DNA of 64,000 nucleotides from contig NZ_QWDE01000003.1 in assembly GCF_003432065.1 (NCBI RefSeq), forward strand, positions 248,001 through 312,000, read 5' to 3'. This document shows, piece by piece, positions 8,391-17,546 of the stretch. The position numbers were made by a program, and so were the translations under genes. Below the pieces are notes generated by a model. The model searched no databases. It was given only the letters and a program-made list of their open reading frames with translations, and was not told the DNA's origin. Origin of the DNA: Mucilaginibacter terrenus. Lineage in GTDB: Bacteria > Bacteroidota > Bacteroidia > Sphingobacteriales > Sphingobacteriaceae. Position 1 is the first letter of the stretch, and each line of letters starts with the position of its first letter.

Positions 8391-8923
8391 TTCCAGTTAG
8401 GTTCATGCGTAACCAATATATCAGGATTTTGCATTACAGACATAACATCGTCTACAAAGGTTGGGGTGGCTACGCTTGTTTTAGGAACAACCAGTCCGTC
8501 GCCACTTTTAAGCCTGATAAAGTAGTGGCTTGCAATCTCGTTTATCTCTGCTACTTCGCTGGTATTTATCCTGCTTTCGCCTGTAATATCCTTGGTTTCT
8601 ATATATTCCGTGCCAAATTTTAATATTGACTCTTTGCCGATCTTATAAGCCATTTTATCCCTGACAAATTTACGATAGTTCTTTTTATAGCTATATCGTT
8701 GCAGCAGCGGGTAAAACACCAGGCTCATTAATCCGGCGGCAAAAAAGTAATAGCTATAAAAGCCATCATTGCTAGTTAGCATCGCAGCTCCCATAACAAG
8801 TAACAAGCCCGATATAGTTAACCATGCCTTACGCCGGGTACCTTGCGCACGCTTACTTTTTGATGCCGAATACAGCAGGTAAGTTAAATAGTCCTCCTCA
8901 GTCAAAACGATTGTTATGGTCAT
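8381..8923 (-). CDS. YcxB-like membrane protein
   Basis: 180 residues from the ATG at 8921-8923. An upstream in-frame ATG at 8953 would begin at the edge of the pgk terminator hairpin, so the inner start is preferred. Two adjacent membrane segments lie at about residues 37-53 and 59-75, flanked by an N-terminal strand region (ITIVLTEEDYLTYLLY) and a C-terminal soluble domain with a PH-like beta pattern ending in a proline-containing helix. This matches the YcxB-like family, of unknown function. Confidence 0.65.
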   Translation of the reverse strand: MTITIVLTEEDYLTYLLYSASKSKRAQGTRRKAWLTISGLLLVMGAAMLTSNDGFYSYYFFAAGLMSLVFYPLLQRYSYKKNYRKFVRDKMAYKIGKESILKFGTEYIETKDITGESRINTSEVAEINEIASHYFIRLKSGDGLVVPKTSVATPTFVDDVMSVMQNPDILVTHEPNWKWK

Positions 8924-8953
8924 CGGGCAATTAGGTAAACAAAATGTTATCAA

Positions 8954-8984
8954 AAAAGAAAGCCCCTGTACGGGGCTTTCTTTT
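8954..8984. terminator. Strong hairpin terminator after pgk
   Basis: AAAAGAAAGCCCC (8954-8966) and GGGGCTTTCTTTT (8972-8984) are a perfect 13-bp inverted repeat with a 5-nt loop. The A/T ends give a U-tract on either strand. On the minus strand it lies 16 nt after the pgk stop codon, so it is the probable intrinsic terminator of pgk; it could act in both directions. Confidence 0.85.
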
Positions 8985-8999
8985 AAGCTGGTGCTTATG

Positions 9000-10190
9000 T
9001 TATTCGTTTATAGCTTTTACGCCGGGTAATTCTTTACCTTCCATGTATTCAAGCAGTGCGCCACCTCCGGTTGATACATAGCTTACCTCGTCGGTCATGT
9101 CAAACTTAGCAACTGCCGCGGCAGAATCGCCGCCGCCTATCAGCGAGAAGGCACCGTTGTCGGTAGCCTTTGCTACAGCCTCGGCGATAGATTTAGTACC
9201 TACCAGGAATTTTTCCATTTCAAATACACCCATCGGACCGTTCCATAAAATGGTTTTAGATTCTTCTACCACCTTGCTGAACAAAGCAACAGTTTCAGGG
9301 CCAATATCCAGGCCCATCCAGCCAACAGGTATCTGGCCTGTTTTGGCGGTGTTTGTGTTGGCATTGTTATTAAAATCATCGGCTATAACATTATCTACCG
9401 GCAATAACAGGTTCACACCTTTCTCTTTTGCTTTTTGTTTAAGGCTTATAGCCAGATCAAGCTTATCTGCCTCTACCAATGATGTACCTATGTTGCCACC
9501 ATCAGCTTTAGCAAATGTGTAAGCCATGCCGCCGCCAATAATAAGGTTATCAACTTTATCCAAAAGCTTTTCAATCAGCAAGATCTTGTCAGACACCTTT
9601 GAGCCACCCATAATAGCGGTGAATGGCTTTGCAGCGCCGTTCAATATCTTCTCTGCATTGGTAAGTTCGGCTGCCATAAGGTAACCAAAGTATTTGGCGT
9701 TGGGGAAGAACTGTGCTATTATAGCAGTTGATGCATGCGCGCGGTGTGCTGTACCAAAAGCGTCATTCACGTATATATCACCAAGCTTTGACAGTTTCTC
9801 GGCAAAGTCTTTATCACCCTTTTCCTCTTCTTTGTAGAAGCGCAGGTTTTCCAGCAATAAAACTTCGCCTTTGTCCAGGGCTTTTGCTTTCTCTATAGCT
9901 TGTTCGCCAATGCAGTCATCAGCAAACTCTACTTGCTGGCCTAAAAGGTCAGACAAGTGTGGTACAATGTGTTTTAAAGAATATTTATCAGTAGGGCCGT
10001 CTTTTGGCCTGCCCAGGTGCGACATCAATATTACAGCACCGCCATCCTTTAGTATCTTTTTTATGGTTGGCAAAGCGGCGGTCATGCGGTTATCATCGGT
10101 AATGTTAAAATCGCCATCCAATGGAACGTTAAAATCTACCCGGATAAGCGCTTTTTTACCGTTGAAGGTTATCTGATCAATGGTTTTCAT
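9000..10190 (-). CDS. pgk: Phosphoglycerate kinase
   Basis: 396 residues from the ATG at 10188-10190, which gives the normal N-terminus [20 protein letters not shown]; an upstream ATG at 10262 would lie on the wrong side of the promoter box. Converts 1,3-bisphosphoglycerate and ADP to 3-phosphoglycerate and ATP in glycolysis. Signatures: [31 protein letters not shown] and the nucleotide loop GGGDSAAA. It is monocistronic by appearance: own promoter box upstream and a strong terminator downstream. Confidence 0.98.
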   Translation of the reverse strand: MKTIDQITFNGKKALIRVDFNVPLDGDFNITDDNRMTAALPTIKKILKDGGAVILMSHLGRPKDGPTDKYSLKHIVPHLSDLLGQQVEFADDCIGEQAIEKAKALDKGEVLLLENLRFYKEEEKGDKDFAEKLSKLGDIYVNDAFGTAHRAHASTAIIAQFFPNAKYFGYLMAAELTNAEKILNGAAKPFTAIMGGSKVSDKILLIEKLLDKVDNLIIGGGMAYTFAKADGGNIGTSLVEADKLDLAISLKQKAKEKGVNLLLPVDNVIADDFNNNANTNTAKTGQIPVGWMGLDIGPETVALFSKVVEESKTILWNGPMGVFEMEKFLVGTKSIAEAVAKATDNGAFSLIGGGDSAAAVAKFDMTDEVSYVSTGGGALLEYMEGKELPGVKAINE

Positions 10191-10229
10191 ATTGTTAAAT
10201 GTAAATTGATGAATGGGCGGCAAATTGTA

Positions 10230-10237
10230 CAAATTTA
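10230..10237 (-). promoter_or_regulatory. Bacteroidota -7 box for pgk (TAAATTTG)
   Basis: The minus strand reads TAAATTTG, matching the Bacteroidota -7 consensus TAnnTTTG, 40 nt upstream of the pgk ATG. A TTTG word occurs upstream but with a 22-nt spacer, longer than the usual 19, so the -33 element is uncertain. Confidence 0.45.
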
Positions 10238-10288
10238 TTCTAAAACCCAACCCTAAATTCAAAAAGCAGCGGTGTTTGGCTTAAAATT

Positions 10289-10723
10289 TCATTGTATTTT
10301 AACATACATTACATAGTGCGGCCCAATGCCCGGTACCTCAAACTCGGGCGAGATGATCTCGAACCCCGTTCCCATATAAAACTTCACGGCTACCTTACGC
10401 GCATTACACCACAAGTAATTTACTTTTTGGCCCCTGAGGTAAGTAATGGCAAAGTTAACCAGCATGTTACCGTATCCTTTACCACGATGAGTAGCTGCGG
10501 TTGCCATACCGCGCAGCTGGTAAGCTTTCCCATCATAACCTTTATACCCTACCGGGTGAAAAGATGCCACACAAACCAACTCTTCACCCACAAAATACCC
10601 AAGATGGAATGATCCTTCGGCATCGTCATTTTCGAACCGGCATTCGTCAAGTGTAAGCCGCCCTTCACGCAGAACCTCGTTGCGCAGCGGCAATACATCA
10701 TCTGGCTTTATAAACTTTATCAT
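10289..10723 (-). CDS. GNAT-family N-acetyltransferase coupled to gap
   Basis: 144 residues with acetyl-CoA motif A visible as LRGMATAATHRGKGYGNML (about residues 69-87) and a motif B region VKFYMGTGFE. Its ATG overlaps the gap stop as ATGA, so it is very probably translated from the gap transcript. Substrate unknown. The link to glyceraldehyde-3-phosphate dehydrogenase may be only transcriptional convenience, or it may acetylate a small molecule or protein; no sequence evidence decides. Confidence 0.87.
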   Translation of the reverse strand: MIKFIKPDDVLPLRNEVLREGRLTLDECRFENDDAEGSFHLGYFVGEELVCVASFHPVGYKGYDGKAYQLRGMATAATHRGKGYGNMLVNFAITYLRGQKVNYLWCNARKVAVKFYMGTGFEIISPEFEVPGIGPHYVMYVKIQ

Positions 10724-11718
10724 CTTGGCAGCAGGTTTATTTTTTCTACCAGATCTGCCAAACGGCTGGAGTAGCCCATCTCGTTATCATACCAGCCAAC
10801 AACCTTAACCAAACCGCCAACAATTGAAGTTAAATGCGCATCAAAAATGCAGCTATGCGGGTTGTCCAATATGTCGGTGGAAACAATAGGGTCTTCGGTG
10901 TATTCTAAAACGTTCTCCATCGGCCCATTGGCAGCTGCCTTAAAGGCTCTGTTAATCTCTTCAACTGTCGGGAGCTTTTTCAAGCTGCAGGTAAAGTCAG
11001 TAAGGGAGCCGTTCAACACCGGCACGCGTATGCCTGCACCACCAAGATGCCCATCCAAATGAGGAAATATTGCAGTGATAGCCTTGGCGGCACCGGTCGT
11101 AGTAGGGATGATAGACGCCGAAGCAGCCCTTGCCCGCCGAAGGTCTTTGTGAGGCGCGTCATGCAGGTTCTGGTCGCCCGTCATGGAGTGTACCGTAGTG
11201 ATATAGCCTTCGGTAATACCCCAGTTATCGTCCAGGATTTTCACCATTGCAGCAACATTGTTGGTTGTACAAGATGCATTAGACAATATGGGCGACCGCA
11301 GGTCTACCTCATTATCATTAACGCCCAGCACAACGGTAGGTACAGTTTTGTTTGATGGCGGAGCGGAAATAATTACCTGCCTGGCACCAGCTGCAAGGTG
11401 CTTTGCGGCGCCCTCTTCGGAAATAAACTTACCTGTAGATTCTATCACCAGGTCAATTCCTAGTTCTTTCCAGGGTAAGTTCTGCGGGTCTTTTTCCTGG
11501 TATGTTCTTATGGCGAGATCGTTTATGAACAGGTGGCCTTCACCTGCGCTTACCGCCCCCTTAAACCCGCGGTGTACCGAATCGTACTTGAAGAGGTGCG
11601 CCAAGGTTTGCGTATCTGCAAGATCGTTAATGGCTACAACCTCTATATTGCTGCGGGTAAGGATGGTTCGTAAAAATATACGCCCTATACGGCCAAACCC
11701 ATTTATTGCTATCCTCAT
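10720..11718 (-). CDS. gap: Glyceraldehyde-3-phosphate dehydrogenase, type I
   Basis: 332 residues. Oxidises glyceraldehyde-3-phosphate to 1,3-bisphosphoglycerate. The Rossmann motif INGFGRIGR starts the protein; Asp in AINDLAD suggests NAD preference. The catalytic Cys is in SNASCTTNN (about residue 152) with the partner His in the TVHSMTGDQ segment. The C-terminus WYDNEMGYSSRLADL is canonical. It is the first gene of a two-gene unit with a GNAT gene; pgk lies further downstream as a separate unit. Confidence 0.97.
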   Translation of the reverse strand: MRIAINGFGRIGRIFLRTILTRSNIEVVAINDLADTQTLAHLFKYDSVHRGFKGAVSAGEGHLFINDLAIRTYQEKDPQNLPWKELGIDLVIESTGKFISEEGAAKHLAAGARQVIISAPPSNKTVPTVVLGVNDNEVDLRSPILSNASCTTNNVAAMVKILDDNWGITEGYITTVHSMTGDQNLHDAPHKDLRRARAASASIIPTTTGAAKAITAIFPHLDGHLGGAGIRVPVLNGSLTDFTCSLKKLPTVEEINRAFKAAANGPMENVLEYTEDPIVSTDILDNPHSCIFDAHLTSIVGGLVKVVGWYDNEMGYSSRLADLVEKINLLPR

Positions 11719-11735
11719 GACTTAAAATCAGGATG

Positions 11736-11743
11736 CAAAATTA
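11736..11743 (-). promoter_or_regulatory. Bacteroidota -7 box for gap (TAATTTTG)
   Basis: The minus strand reads TAATTTTG, a full TAnnTTTG match, 18 nt upstream of the gap ATG. No clear TTTG is seen at the -33 position. Confidence 0.45.
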
Positions 11744-11773
11744 GAAAATATAGATTAGAATAGCTTATAGAGC

Positions 11774-12874
11774 TTAGGCGAACAAAAAGCGGATAGTAAA
11801 GCGTTCCCGCTCGCGGCAACGCAGGCAAAAGGTAATGCCCCAGTTGAATAACAGCGAGATGCCAAATATTACGCCCATTAAAGCAAAGTTGCCAATGAAA
11901 CTAAACCTCAGCACCATTACTATGGTAATAATATTAATGCCTGCCAAAATAAAGGTAGTTTGCAAATGGTTAAACCCAAGCCTAAGCATACGATGGTGAA
12001 TGTGGTTGCGATCGGCACCGAAAGGAGATGTACCCTTAGCTATGCGTAAGATAAACACTCTCAAAGTATCAAAAATAGGCCCGATAAGAATAGCAAAGGC
12101 TACAGCAGGAGCAGAATATATAGCAGGGGAATTGTTAGCGGTAAGCTTGTTAGCCTCTATAAACTGCAACGCCATTACAGCCGATATTAAGCCGATGAGC
12201 AATGAGCCCGTATCGCCCATGAATATTTTAGCGGGCGTAATATTAAACCGGAGGAAACCAATTACTGCTCCAACAATCGCAAGGGAAATGGCTGCCAGTT
12301 CGTAACGTTTCATGTAAACAAACAGAATAGTAAACGTTCCGTTTACTATTACACAGGTGGTGCCGGCAAGGCCGTCTATGCCGTCTATAAGGTTGAATGC
12401 ATTAACAATAAGGATGATAAACAATATAGATATGGCGGCGCTTTCGAAGTAGCTGAGATCATATATCCCAAACACGCCGTAAAGGCTGGTTAAGCGGATA
12501 TCGCCAAGCAAAACCAACAGGGCACCTACAAAAAACTGGATGACGAATTTGGTGCTGGGATTAACACCGGATAAATCGTCCTTTAAACCCATTGCAAAAA
12601 GGATGATACTAGATGTAAGGATATAGGTTAGCGGAACGCTTTTATCAACCATGCTAAAAATAAGCAGTGTAAGATTGAAGCTGGCAAAGATAGCCACCCC
12701 ACCCAAACGCGGTATACCATGGTCATGCTGTTTGCGAAAATGGCCAACATCATCATAAAGGTGACGGGTACGTGCAACATGTAAAATTGATGGAATGGAG
12801 AGTAATGTTGTCAGAATTGAAAACACTACTATACAGAGATAGTATAAATAATGAATATTAAAATATTCGGGCAT
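11774..12874 (-). CDS. WecA/TagO-type undecaprenyl-phosphate glycosyl-1-phosphate transferase
   Basis: 366 residues with about 10-11 membrane segments. It transfers a HexNAc-1-phosphate from a UDP-sugar to undecaprenyl phosphate, starting a lipid-linked glycan. Family motifs: GLKDDL (Asp pair, about residue 97), NAFNLIDGIDGLAGT (about 158), FMGDTGS (about 214) and the WecA-type cytoplasmic loop GADRNHIHHRM with its His cluster. The loop separates it from MraY. It lies next to a large exopolysaccharide locus on the opposite strand and is the only visible initiating enzyme for it. Confidence 0.92.
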   Translation of the reverse strand: MPEYFNIHYLYYLCIVVFSILTTLLSIPSILHVARTRHLYDDVGHFRKQHDHGIPRLGGVAIFASFNLTLLIFSMVDKSVPLTYILTSSIILFAMGLKDDLSGVNPSTKFVIQFFVGALLVLLGDIRLTSLYGVFGIYDLSYFESAAISILFIILIVNAFNLIDGIDGLAGTTCVIVNGTFTILFVYMKRYELAAISLAIVGAVIGFLRFNITPAKIFMGDTGSLLIGLISAVMALQFIEANKLTANNSPAIYSAPAVAFAILIGPIFDTLRVFILRIAKGTSPFGADRNHIHHRMLRLGFNHLQTTFILAGINIITIVMVLRFSFIGNFALMGVIFGISLLFNWGITFCLRCRERERFTIRFLFA

Positions 12875-12918
12875 AAAATATAAAAGTTAGGGGATCTTGT
12901 TATATCTCTGTTTCATCG

Positions 12919-12926
12919 CAAATATA
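12919..12926 (-). promoter_or_regulatory. Bacteroidota -7 box for the WecA-like gene (TATATTTG)
   Basis: The minus strand reads TATATTTG, matching TAnnTTTG, 45 nt upstream of the ATG at 12874. A TTTA word about 19 nt further upstream is a near match to the -33 TTTG. Because the box lies between the GT2 gene and this gene, the WecA-like gene can be transcribed by itself. Confidence 0.45.
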
Positions 12927-12943
12927 ATTATATAAATGTAGAT

Positions 12944-13711
12944 TTAAATAAATTGCCGCAGTTTTGTTGTTCTTTTAAGAACTAAAGCCAACAACCTGTT
13001 TCTCAGATTATTCCTACTCATTGCTTTATAATCCAATACCAACGCTTTCAATCGTTGCAGTAATGTAGCGTTACTAATGCCTCCTACCAACATATAGATA
13101 AATACCCTTGGTATATATGTAATACTTATTTGCTTTAAATGAACAAACCGCAGCATTAATTCATAATCCGCTGCTGACCCAAAACGCTGATCGTAATTAC
13201 CATATGTAGAATAAAGCTGTCTTTTGCAATAGAAAGTGGGGTGCGGCGGCATCCATCCTTTGTTAAACAACCCTTGGACATATTCTCCGGATTTCCATTT
13301 ACGAAAAACTTCGCCATTAAGTTTCAAATAAGTTAAATCAGCATAAATGGCATCTGTATAAGTGTTTTCAAATGTATGAGCTATATCTGCAAGAACATTT
13401 TCATCAGCAAAAACATCGTCGGCATTTAGCATTCCTATAAAATCGCCGGTCGCCAGTGCAATCCCCTTGTTCATGGCGTCGTATATACCACCATCCGGCT
13501 CGGACACGACAATGCTGATATGCTCGCTGTATCGGTTTACAATGGCCATGGTATCATCAGTAGAAGCACCATCTATGATAATATATTCGATATTTTGATA
13601 CCGCTGAACCAAAACAGACTTGATAGTACGCTCGACAGTATCTTCGGCGTTAAAACAAACGGTAACAACGGTAATCTTTATTTGATGCACGGTTAAAATT
13701 AAATTTTTCAA
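12944..13711 (-). CDS. GT2 glycosyltransferase (WcaA-like)
   Basis: 255 residues, GT-A fold. Signatures: TVVTVCFNAEDTVERTIKS at the start, IIDGASTDDT, EPDGGIYDAMNKG and the metal-binding NADD (about residue 110). It resembles transferases of colanic-acid type loci that add a hexose to a lipid-linked unit. The start is uncertain: the longest frame begins at a TTG (13711), while a GTG at 13690 gives a more usual N-terminus. It is divergent from the OPX exporter gene and precedes the WecA-like gene on the same strand. Confidence 0.85.
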   Translation of the reverse strand: MKNLILTVHQIKITVVTVCFNAEDTVERTIKSVLVQRYQNIEYIIIDGASTDDTMAIVNRYSEHISIVVSEPDGGIYDAMNKGIALATGDFIGMLNADDVFADENVLADIAHTFENTYTDAIYADLTYLKLNGEVFRKWKSGEYVQGLFNKGWMPPHPTFYCKRQLYSTYGNYDQRFGSAADYELMLRFVHLKQISITYIPRVFIYMLVGGISNATLLQRLKALVLDYKAMSRNNLRNRLLALVLKRTTKLRQFI

Positions 13712-13722
13712 CCGTAAAAATG

Positions 13723-13730
13723 TATTTTTG
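13723..13730 (+). promoter_or_regulatory. Candidate -7 box for the exopolysaccharide operon (TATTTTTG)
   Basis: TATTTTTG matches TAnnTTTG and lies 33 nt upstream of the OPX gene ATG, in the 51-bp divergent gap between the two strands of the locus. The -33 region reads TAAA/TTTTT, not a clear TTTG. If used, this single promoter could drive the 34-kb plus-strand unit. Confidence 0.4.
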
Positions 13731-13762
13731 AATTCGCTGACTCATAACTAGCAGCAAGCTTT

Positions 13763-14554
13763 ATGCGTTTTAGATATTCTTTTTACGTTTTATCTGTACT
13801 ATTTTTTTGTATCTCCTGCTCTTACCGGCAAAGTCAGGCTTTGTTTCAAAACAAAAGTGCTACTACTGTTTTACACGATACATCTGCTGCAAGCAAATTC
13901 CCTGTTAAGAGTACCTATCGTATACAACCCCGAGACATTTTACAAATAAGGAACCTTCAAAACATAAAGTATATAGTAGACGATGTGGCCCAAAGCTCGT
14001 CGGGCGTATCAGGTAGCGGCACCGCTGGCCAGGGCCAAACGTTTGAAGTTGACGAAGACGGAACGGTTGCGCTACCAGCAATTGGGCATATAGCAGTAAG
14101 TGGCCTTACCCGCGTAGAGGCTACCCGTAAAATTGAAGGCTTATATCGTAAAGAACTTCTGAAGGATCCTATTATTGAGCTTAAGATTACTAATCTTAAG
14201 GTAACCATTTTGGGTGAGAGCGTGGCCCAGGGAAACTTCCCGTTATTAAAAGATAATACCACTTTGGTGGAAATGATTGGCCAAGCGGGTGGATTAACTA
14301 AAAGCGCGAATGAGAAAAATGTTAAGATTATACGAGGAACGGGTACAAACAAAAGCGTTACCGAAATAGACCTTAGCGATATAAGCTCCATATCAGACCC
14401 AAGAGCGATATTACAAAATGGCGATATCATTTACATTGCACAAAATAAACGCGCAATACGCAGCGATAAATTGCAAAATATTAATACTTACGCGCAGCCA
14501 GTTACCTTATTACTTAGTACAGCTTTAATTATCTATTCGCTGAGCCGGCAATAA
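13763..14554 (+). CDS. Outer-membrane polysaccharide export protein (Wza-like OPX lipoprotein)
   Basis: 263 residues. The signal sequence ends ISC with Cys19 as lipobox cysteine. A polysaccharide-export (PES) domain follows (about residues 53-140: RIQPRDILQIRN, EVDEDGTVALPAIG), then one SLBB domain (about 145-235). A C-terminal hydrophobic helix (about 243-260) resembles the membrane-spanning helix of Wza. It would form the exit channel for the exopolysaccharide. The kinase gene starts on the next base after its stop. Confidence 0.92.
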   Translation: MRFRYSFYVLSVLFFCISCSYRQSQALFQNKSATTVLHDTSAASKFPVKSTYRIQPRDILQIRNLQNIKYIVDDVAQSSSGVSGSGTAGQGQTFEVDEDGTVALPAIGHIAVSGLTRVEATRKIEGLYRKELLKDPIIELKITNLKVTILGESVAQGNFPLLKDNTTLVEMIGQAGGLTKSANEKNVKIIRGTGTNKSVTEIDLSDISSISDPRAILQNGDIIYIAQNKRAIRSDKLQNINTYAQPVTLLLSTALIIYSLSRQ

Positions 14555-16978
14555 ATGGAAGAGACCAATAATATAACGCAACGACTGCCTAACCAGGAAA
14601 TAGACTACTTTAAAATTGGCAGGATACTTATAAGCCGTTGGTATTGGGTGGTGGGATCTTTGGCGGTTTTTACCATATGGTCTTACGTGTACCTATGGTA
14701 TACGCCTAAAATATATTCTACCGCCGGCACCATGAAACTGGAGGACCGTAAATCTGAAATAGGCGACCTGGCAAATGTGGTATCGGGATCTGATAGGGGG
14801 CAGTCGAGAATACAGAGCGAAACATCTGTATTGCAGAGTCACGACGTAATCCTGAATGCTGTTACCGACTTGAACTACCCGGTTAGTTTCTACGTAGAAG
14901 GACGTGTGCGCACCAGCGAGCTTTACCCCCAAAAACCGCTTACAATAGATAAGATACAGTTTGACAGCCTCAATTTCTTCAGAGAGATTATAACTTTCAA
15001 GCCCGTAAATCGTACATCTTACAACTTAACTTATAAGCTTAACGGTAAAGAGGCATCTGCCAATTACGCGTATAATACGCCGGTTACACTTGGGCCTACC
15101 ACATTCAGCATTAAATACCCGGACAACATCAATAAAAATACGGTACTGCTGTTTAAATTTAATACGCCCGAAGATTTTGTAGGCCGTGTTCGCGGTGGGT
15201 TACGTGCAAGCGAAACGGTGAAAAACTCTAACATCCTTTCGGTACAGATGACTGATGCTAATCCGCAATTCGCTGCAGATGTACTGAACGCGGTAATGAA
15301 GGAGTACCTTATATACGATCGCAACCGTAAAACGCAGTCAGCTTCGCAAATGATCAACTTTATAGATGATCAGCTAAAATATTTGTCAAGTGAAGTAAAA
15401 GGCTCAGAAAAATCTATTCAATCATTTAAACAGAAGAACAGGCTAATGGAAGTAAGCGCCGCCGCTGACGCAGCGCTGGACAAGGCTAAAGACCTGGAGT
15501 CGCAACAAGCTGTACTTAAGCTTCAATTACTGGCCATAAACGAGACTAAAGAAAACATCAGTAAAGAGAAAAACAATGTAAACCTGAACTTTGACGCCGG
15601 CAGCGGACAGGTTGATCCAAATTTGCTAACGTTAATTAGCAAGCTTGATGGTTTGCTTAACCAGCGTACCGACCTACTGAAGACCTATAATTACAATTCG
15701 CAACCGGTACAAGATATAAACAAAGCAATTCTGCAGGTAAAGAATACCGCTATAAACAGCTTAAACTCTGCTTATAACAGTGTTAAAAGAAACCTTGATT
15801 TTATAGCAGCGCAACTGGGCCAGGTAAACCAGCAAATATCCGTGCTACCCGGTGCAGAACGCGACTTGGTAAGCCTACGCCGGGATTTTGAAATAAACGA
15901 AAAGGTTTACTCCTTTTTATCCGAAAAGAAGCTGGAAGCCCAGATCAGCCGTTCCGGCATCTTACCGGGTGCAACTATAATTGAACAAGCACAGCCGAAC
16001 TACTCACCGGTATCGCCTAACGAGCATGATATACATCGCACAGCCATCATCTTCGGATTGGCAGTTGGGTTAGGGCTCATTGTTCTTATCCGGGTGTTGA
16101 ATCCGTACATATACGACAAGGAGACTATAGAAAGCCTTACAACCATACCTATTATTGGTGTTATAAGAAAATTCCCGTCTACGTTAGATGAAGACAACAT
16201 TCAGGTTCTAGCCATAAATCGTCCAAAGTCGATATTTGCTGAATCAGTGCGATCAGTAAGGACCAACTTGAACTTCATTGCGGCGGAAAAAGCCAGTAAA
16301 GTAATCTGTATTACGTCAGAAGTTGCAGGAGAGGGTAAGTCTTTTGTAGCAACCAACCTGGCAAGCACACTTTCATTAATCGATAAAAAGGTAATATTGA
16401 TAGGTGCCGATTTGAGGCGTTCCAAACTGCACAAAACCTTTAAGGTACCCAATGAAAAGGGATTAAGTAATTACCTTTCACATCAAACCACACTGGACGA
16501 GATCATACTACATTCAGAGCAGGATAATCTTGATTTCATTGTGTCGGGCCCGGTTCCGCCAAATCCGTCAGAACTCTTGCATACTCAACAACTGAGGGAC
16601 ATGATCGATGTGCTTAAAACCAGGTACGACGTGATAATGGTAGACACAGCACCTATCGGCCTGGTGTCTGACGCGATACCGCTTATAAGAATCAGCGATA
16701 TAAACATCTTTGTTATTCGTTCGGGTAAGTCAAAATACTACGCTGCTACTGTACCACAACGGATAGCACAGGAGTATCACTTAGATAATACCGTAATAGT
16801 TTTAAATGCTTTTGAAGAAGATTTATTGCATTCCAGATACTACACAACCAAATTTACCGGTGATTATAGTACCAGGTACTATTATTACTCCGACTATAGC
16901 AGCGGGTACCAGGCATCCGGCTATTATGTGGATGACGAGAAAAAGAAGTGGTGGGACTTTAAACACTGGTTTAAGTAG
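14555..16978 (+). CDS. Wzc-like polysaccharide co-polymerase with tyrosine-kinase domain
   Basis: 807 residues. Wzz-type N-terminal domain with a membrane segment at about 30-48, a long periplasmic coiled-coil stretch (about 260-470), and a second membrane segment near 505-522. The cytoplasmic BY-kinase domain has Walker A VAGEGKS (about 590), Walker A' ILIGADLRR and Walker B VIMVDTAP (about 693). The tail is tyrosine-rich (YYTTKFTGDYSTRYYYYSD region), the autophosphorylation cluster that controls chain length and assembly cycling. It directly abuts the OPX gene, giving the usual Wza-Wzc pair. Confidence 0.95.
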   Translation: MEETNNITQRLPNQEIDYFKIGRILISRWYWVVGSLAVFTIWSYVYLWYTPKIYSTAGTMKLEDRKSEIGDLANVVSGSDRGQSRIQSETSVLQSHDVILNAVTDLNYPVSFYVEGRVRTSELYPQKPLTIDKIQFDSLNFFREIITFKPVNRTSYNLTYKLNGKEASANYAYNTPVTLGPTTFSIKYPDNINKNTVLLFKFNTPEDFVGRVRGGLRASETVKNSNILSVQMTDANPQFAADVLNAVMKEYLIYDRNRKTQSASQMINFIDDQLKYLSSEVKGSEKSIQSFKQKNRLMEVSAAADAALDKAKDLESQQAVLKLQLLAINETKENISKEKNNVNLNFDAGSGQVDPNLLTLISKLDGLLNQRTDLLKTYNYNSQPVQDINKAILQVKNTAINSLNSAYNSVKRNLDFIAAQLGQVNQQISVLPGAERDLVSLRRDFEINEKVYSFLSEKKLEAQISRSGILPGATIIEQAQPNYSPVSPNEHDIHRTAIIFGLAVGLGLIVLIRVLNPYIYDKETIESLTTIPIIGVIRKFPSTLDEDNIQVLAINRPKSIFAESVRSVRTNLNFIAAEKASKVICITSEVAGEGKSFVATNLASTLSLIDKKVILIGADLRRSKLHKTFKVPNEKGLSNYLSHQTTLDEIILHSEQDNLDFIVSGPVPPNPSELLHTQQLRDMIDVLKTRYDVIMVDTAPIGLVSDAIPLIRISDINIFVIRSGKSKYYAATVPQRIAQEYHLDNTVIVLNAFEEDLLHSRYYTTKFTGDYSTRYYYYSDYSSGYQASGYYVDDEKKKWWDFKHWFK

Positions 16979-16992
16979 ATCTTCTTTACTAT

Positions 16993-17508
16993 ATGGCTAT
17001 AAATACCGATGCGGGCGTATTGAAATGGTACCCGGTATACACACATCCAAGGGCTGAGAAAAAAGCTTTCAGCGCTCTGGTAGACAAAGGGATAGAGGCT
17101 TACCTGCCGCTGCAAAAGAAGTTGAAACAATGGAGCGACAGAAAAAAGTGGGTAGAGGAGCCACTTCTAAAATCCTACATTTTCGTGCGGATAACCAACA
17201 ACCACCAGGCTGATGTTTTGATGAGCCGCGGCATTGCAAGGTTTATCTATTTCTCAGGCAAAGTAGCAACTATGCCCGACAGACAAATAGAGGAACTTAA
17301 ATTATTAATGGCAAGCTCTCTGGACCTGGAAGTAACTGAAGAGGATTTACAGGCTGGGGAAAAAATTAAAGTAAAGGCCGGGCCTTTAAAAGGCTTAACC
17401 GGCGAAATTATATCCTACCGTTCGCAAAAACAGTTATTATTACGGTTAGAAGGTATTGGCTGCTCCATTATAGTAAATGTTGCAGCCGCTTTTATTAACA
17501 GGCTATAG
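16993..17508 (+). CDS. NusG-like transcription antiterminator (UpxY/RfaH type)
   Basis: 171 residues: NusG N-terminal domain (about 8-105; WYPVYTHPRAEKKAF, WVEEPLLKSYIFVRI) and a C-terminal KOW domain (about 115-171; VKAGPLKGLTGEI). Specialised NusG paralogs in Bacteroides capsule loci (UpxY) and RfaH in enterobacteria let RNA polymerase read through long polysaccharide operons. Here it is the third gene of a 34-kb unit, so locus-specific processive antitermination is the natural inference. The 14-bp gap after the kinase gene suggests co-transcription. Confidence 0.9.
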   Translation: MAINTDAGVLKWYPVYTHPRAEKKAFSALVDKGIEAYLPLQKKLKQWSDRKKWVEEPLLKSYIFVRITNNHQADVLMSRGIARFIYFSGKVATMPDRQIEELKLLMASSLDLEVTEEDLQAGEKIKVKAGPLKGLTGEIISYRSQKQLLLRLEGIGCSIIVNVAAAFINRL

Positions 17509-17526
17509 CTGTTTTTGGGACATATT

Positions 17527-17546
17527 CAATTATGTATAAATAATTG
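17527..17546. repeat. Small inverted repeat before the amidotransferase gene
   Basis: CAATTAT (17527-17533) and ATAATTG (17540-17546) flank a 6-nt loop in the 102-bp gap between the NusG-like and asparagine-synthase-like genes, the longest gap inside the plus-strand unit. It is A/T-rich and has no U-tract. It may be a pause or loading signal for the antiterminator, or chance. Confidence 0.25.

Noticed and set aside
14441-14554. C-terminal helix of the OPX protein as an exosortase sorting signal
   Set aside because: A C-terminal membrane helix is normal for Wza-like proteins and there is no separate short motif before it; kept only as a weak alternative.
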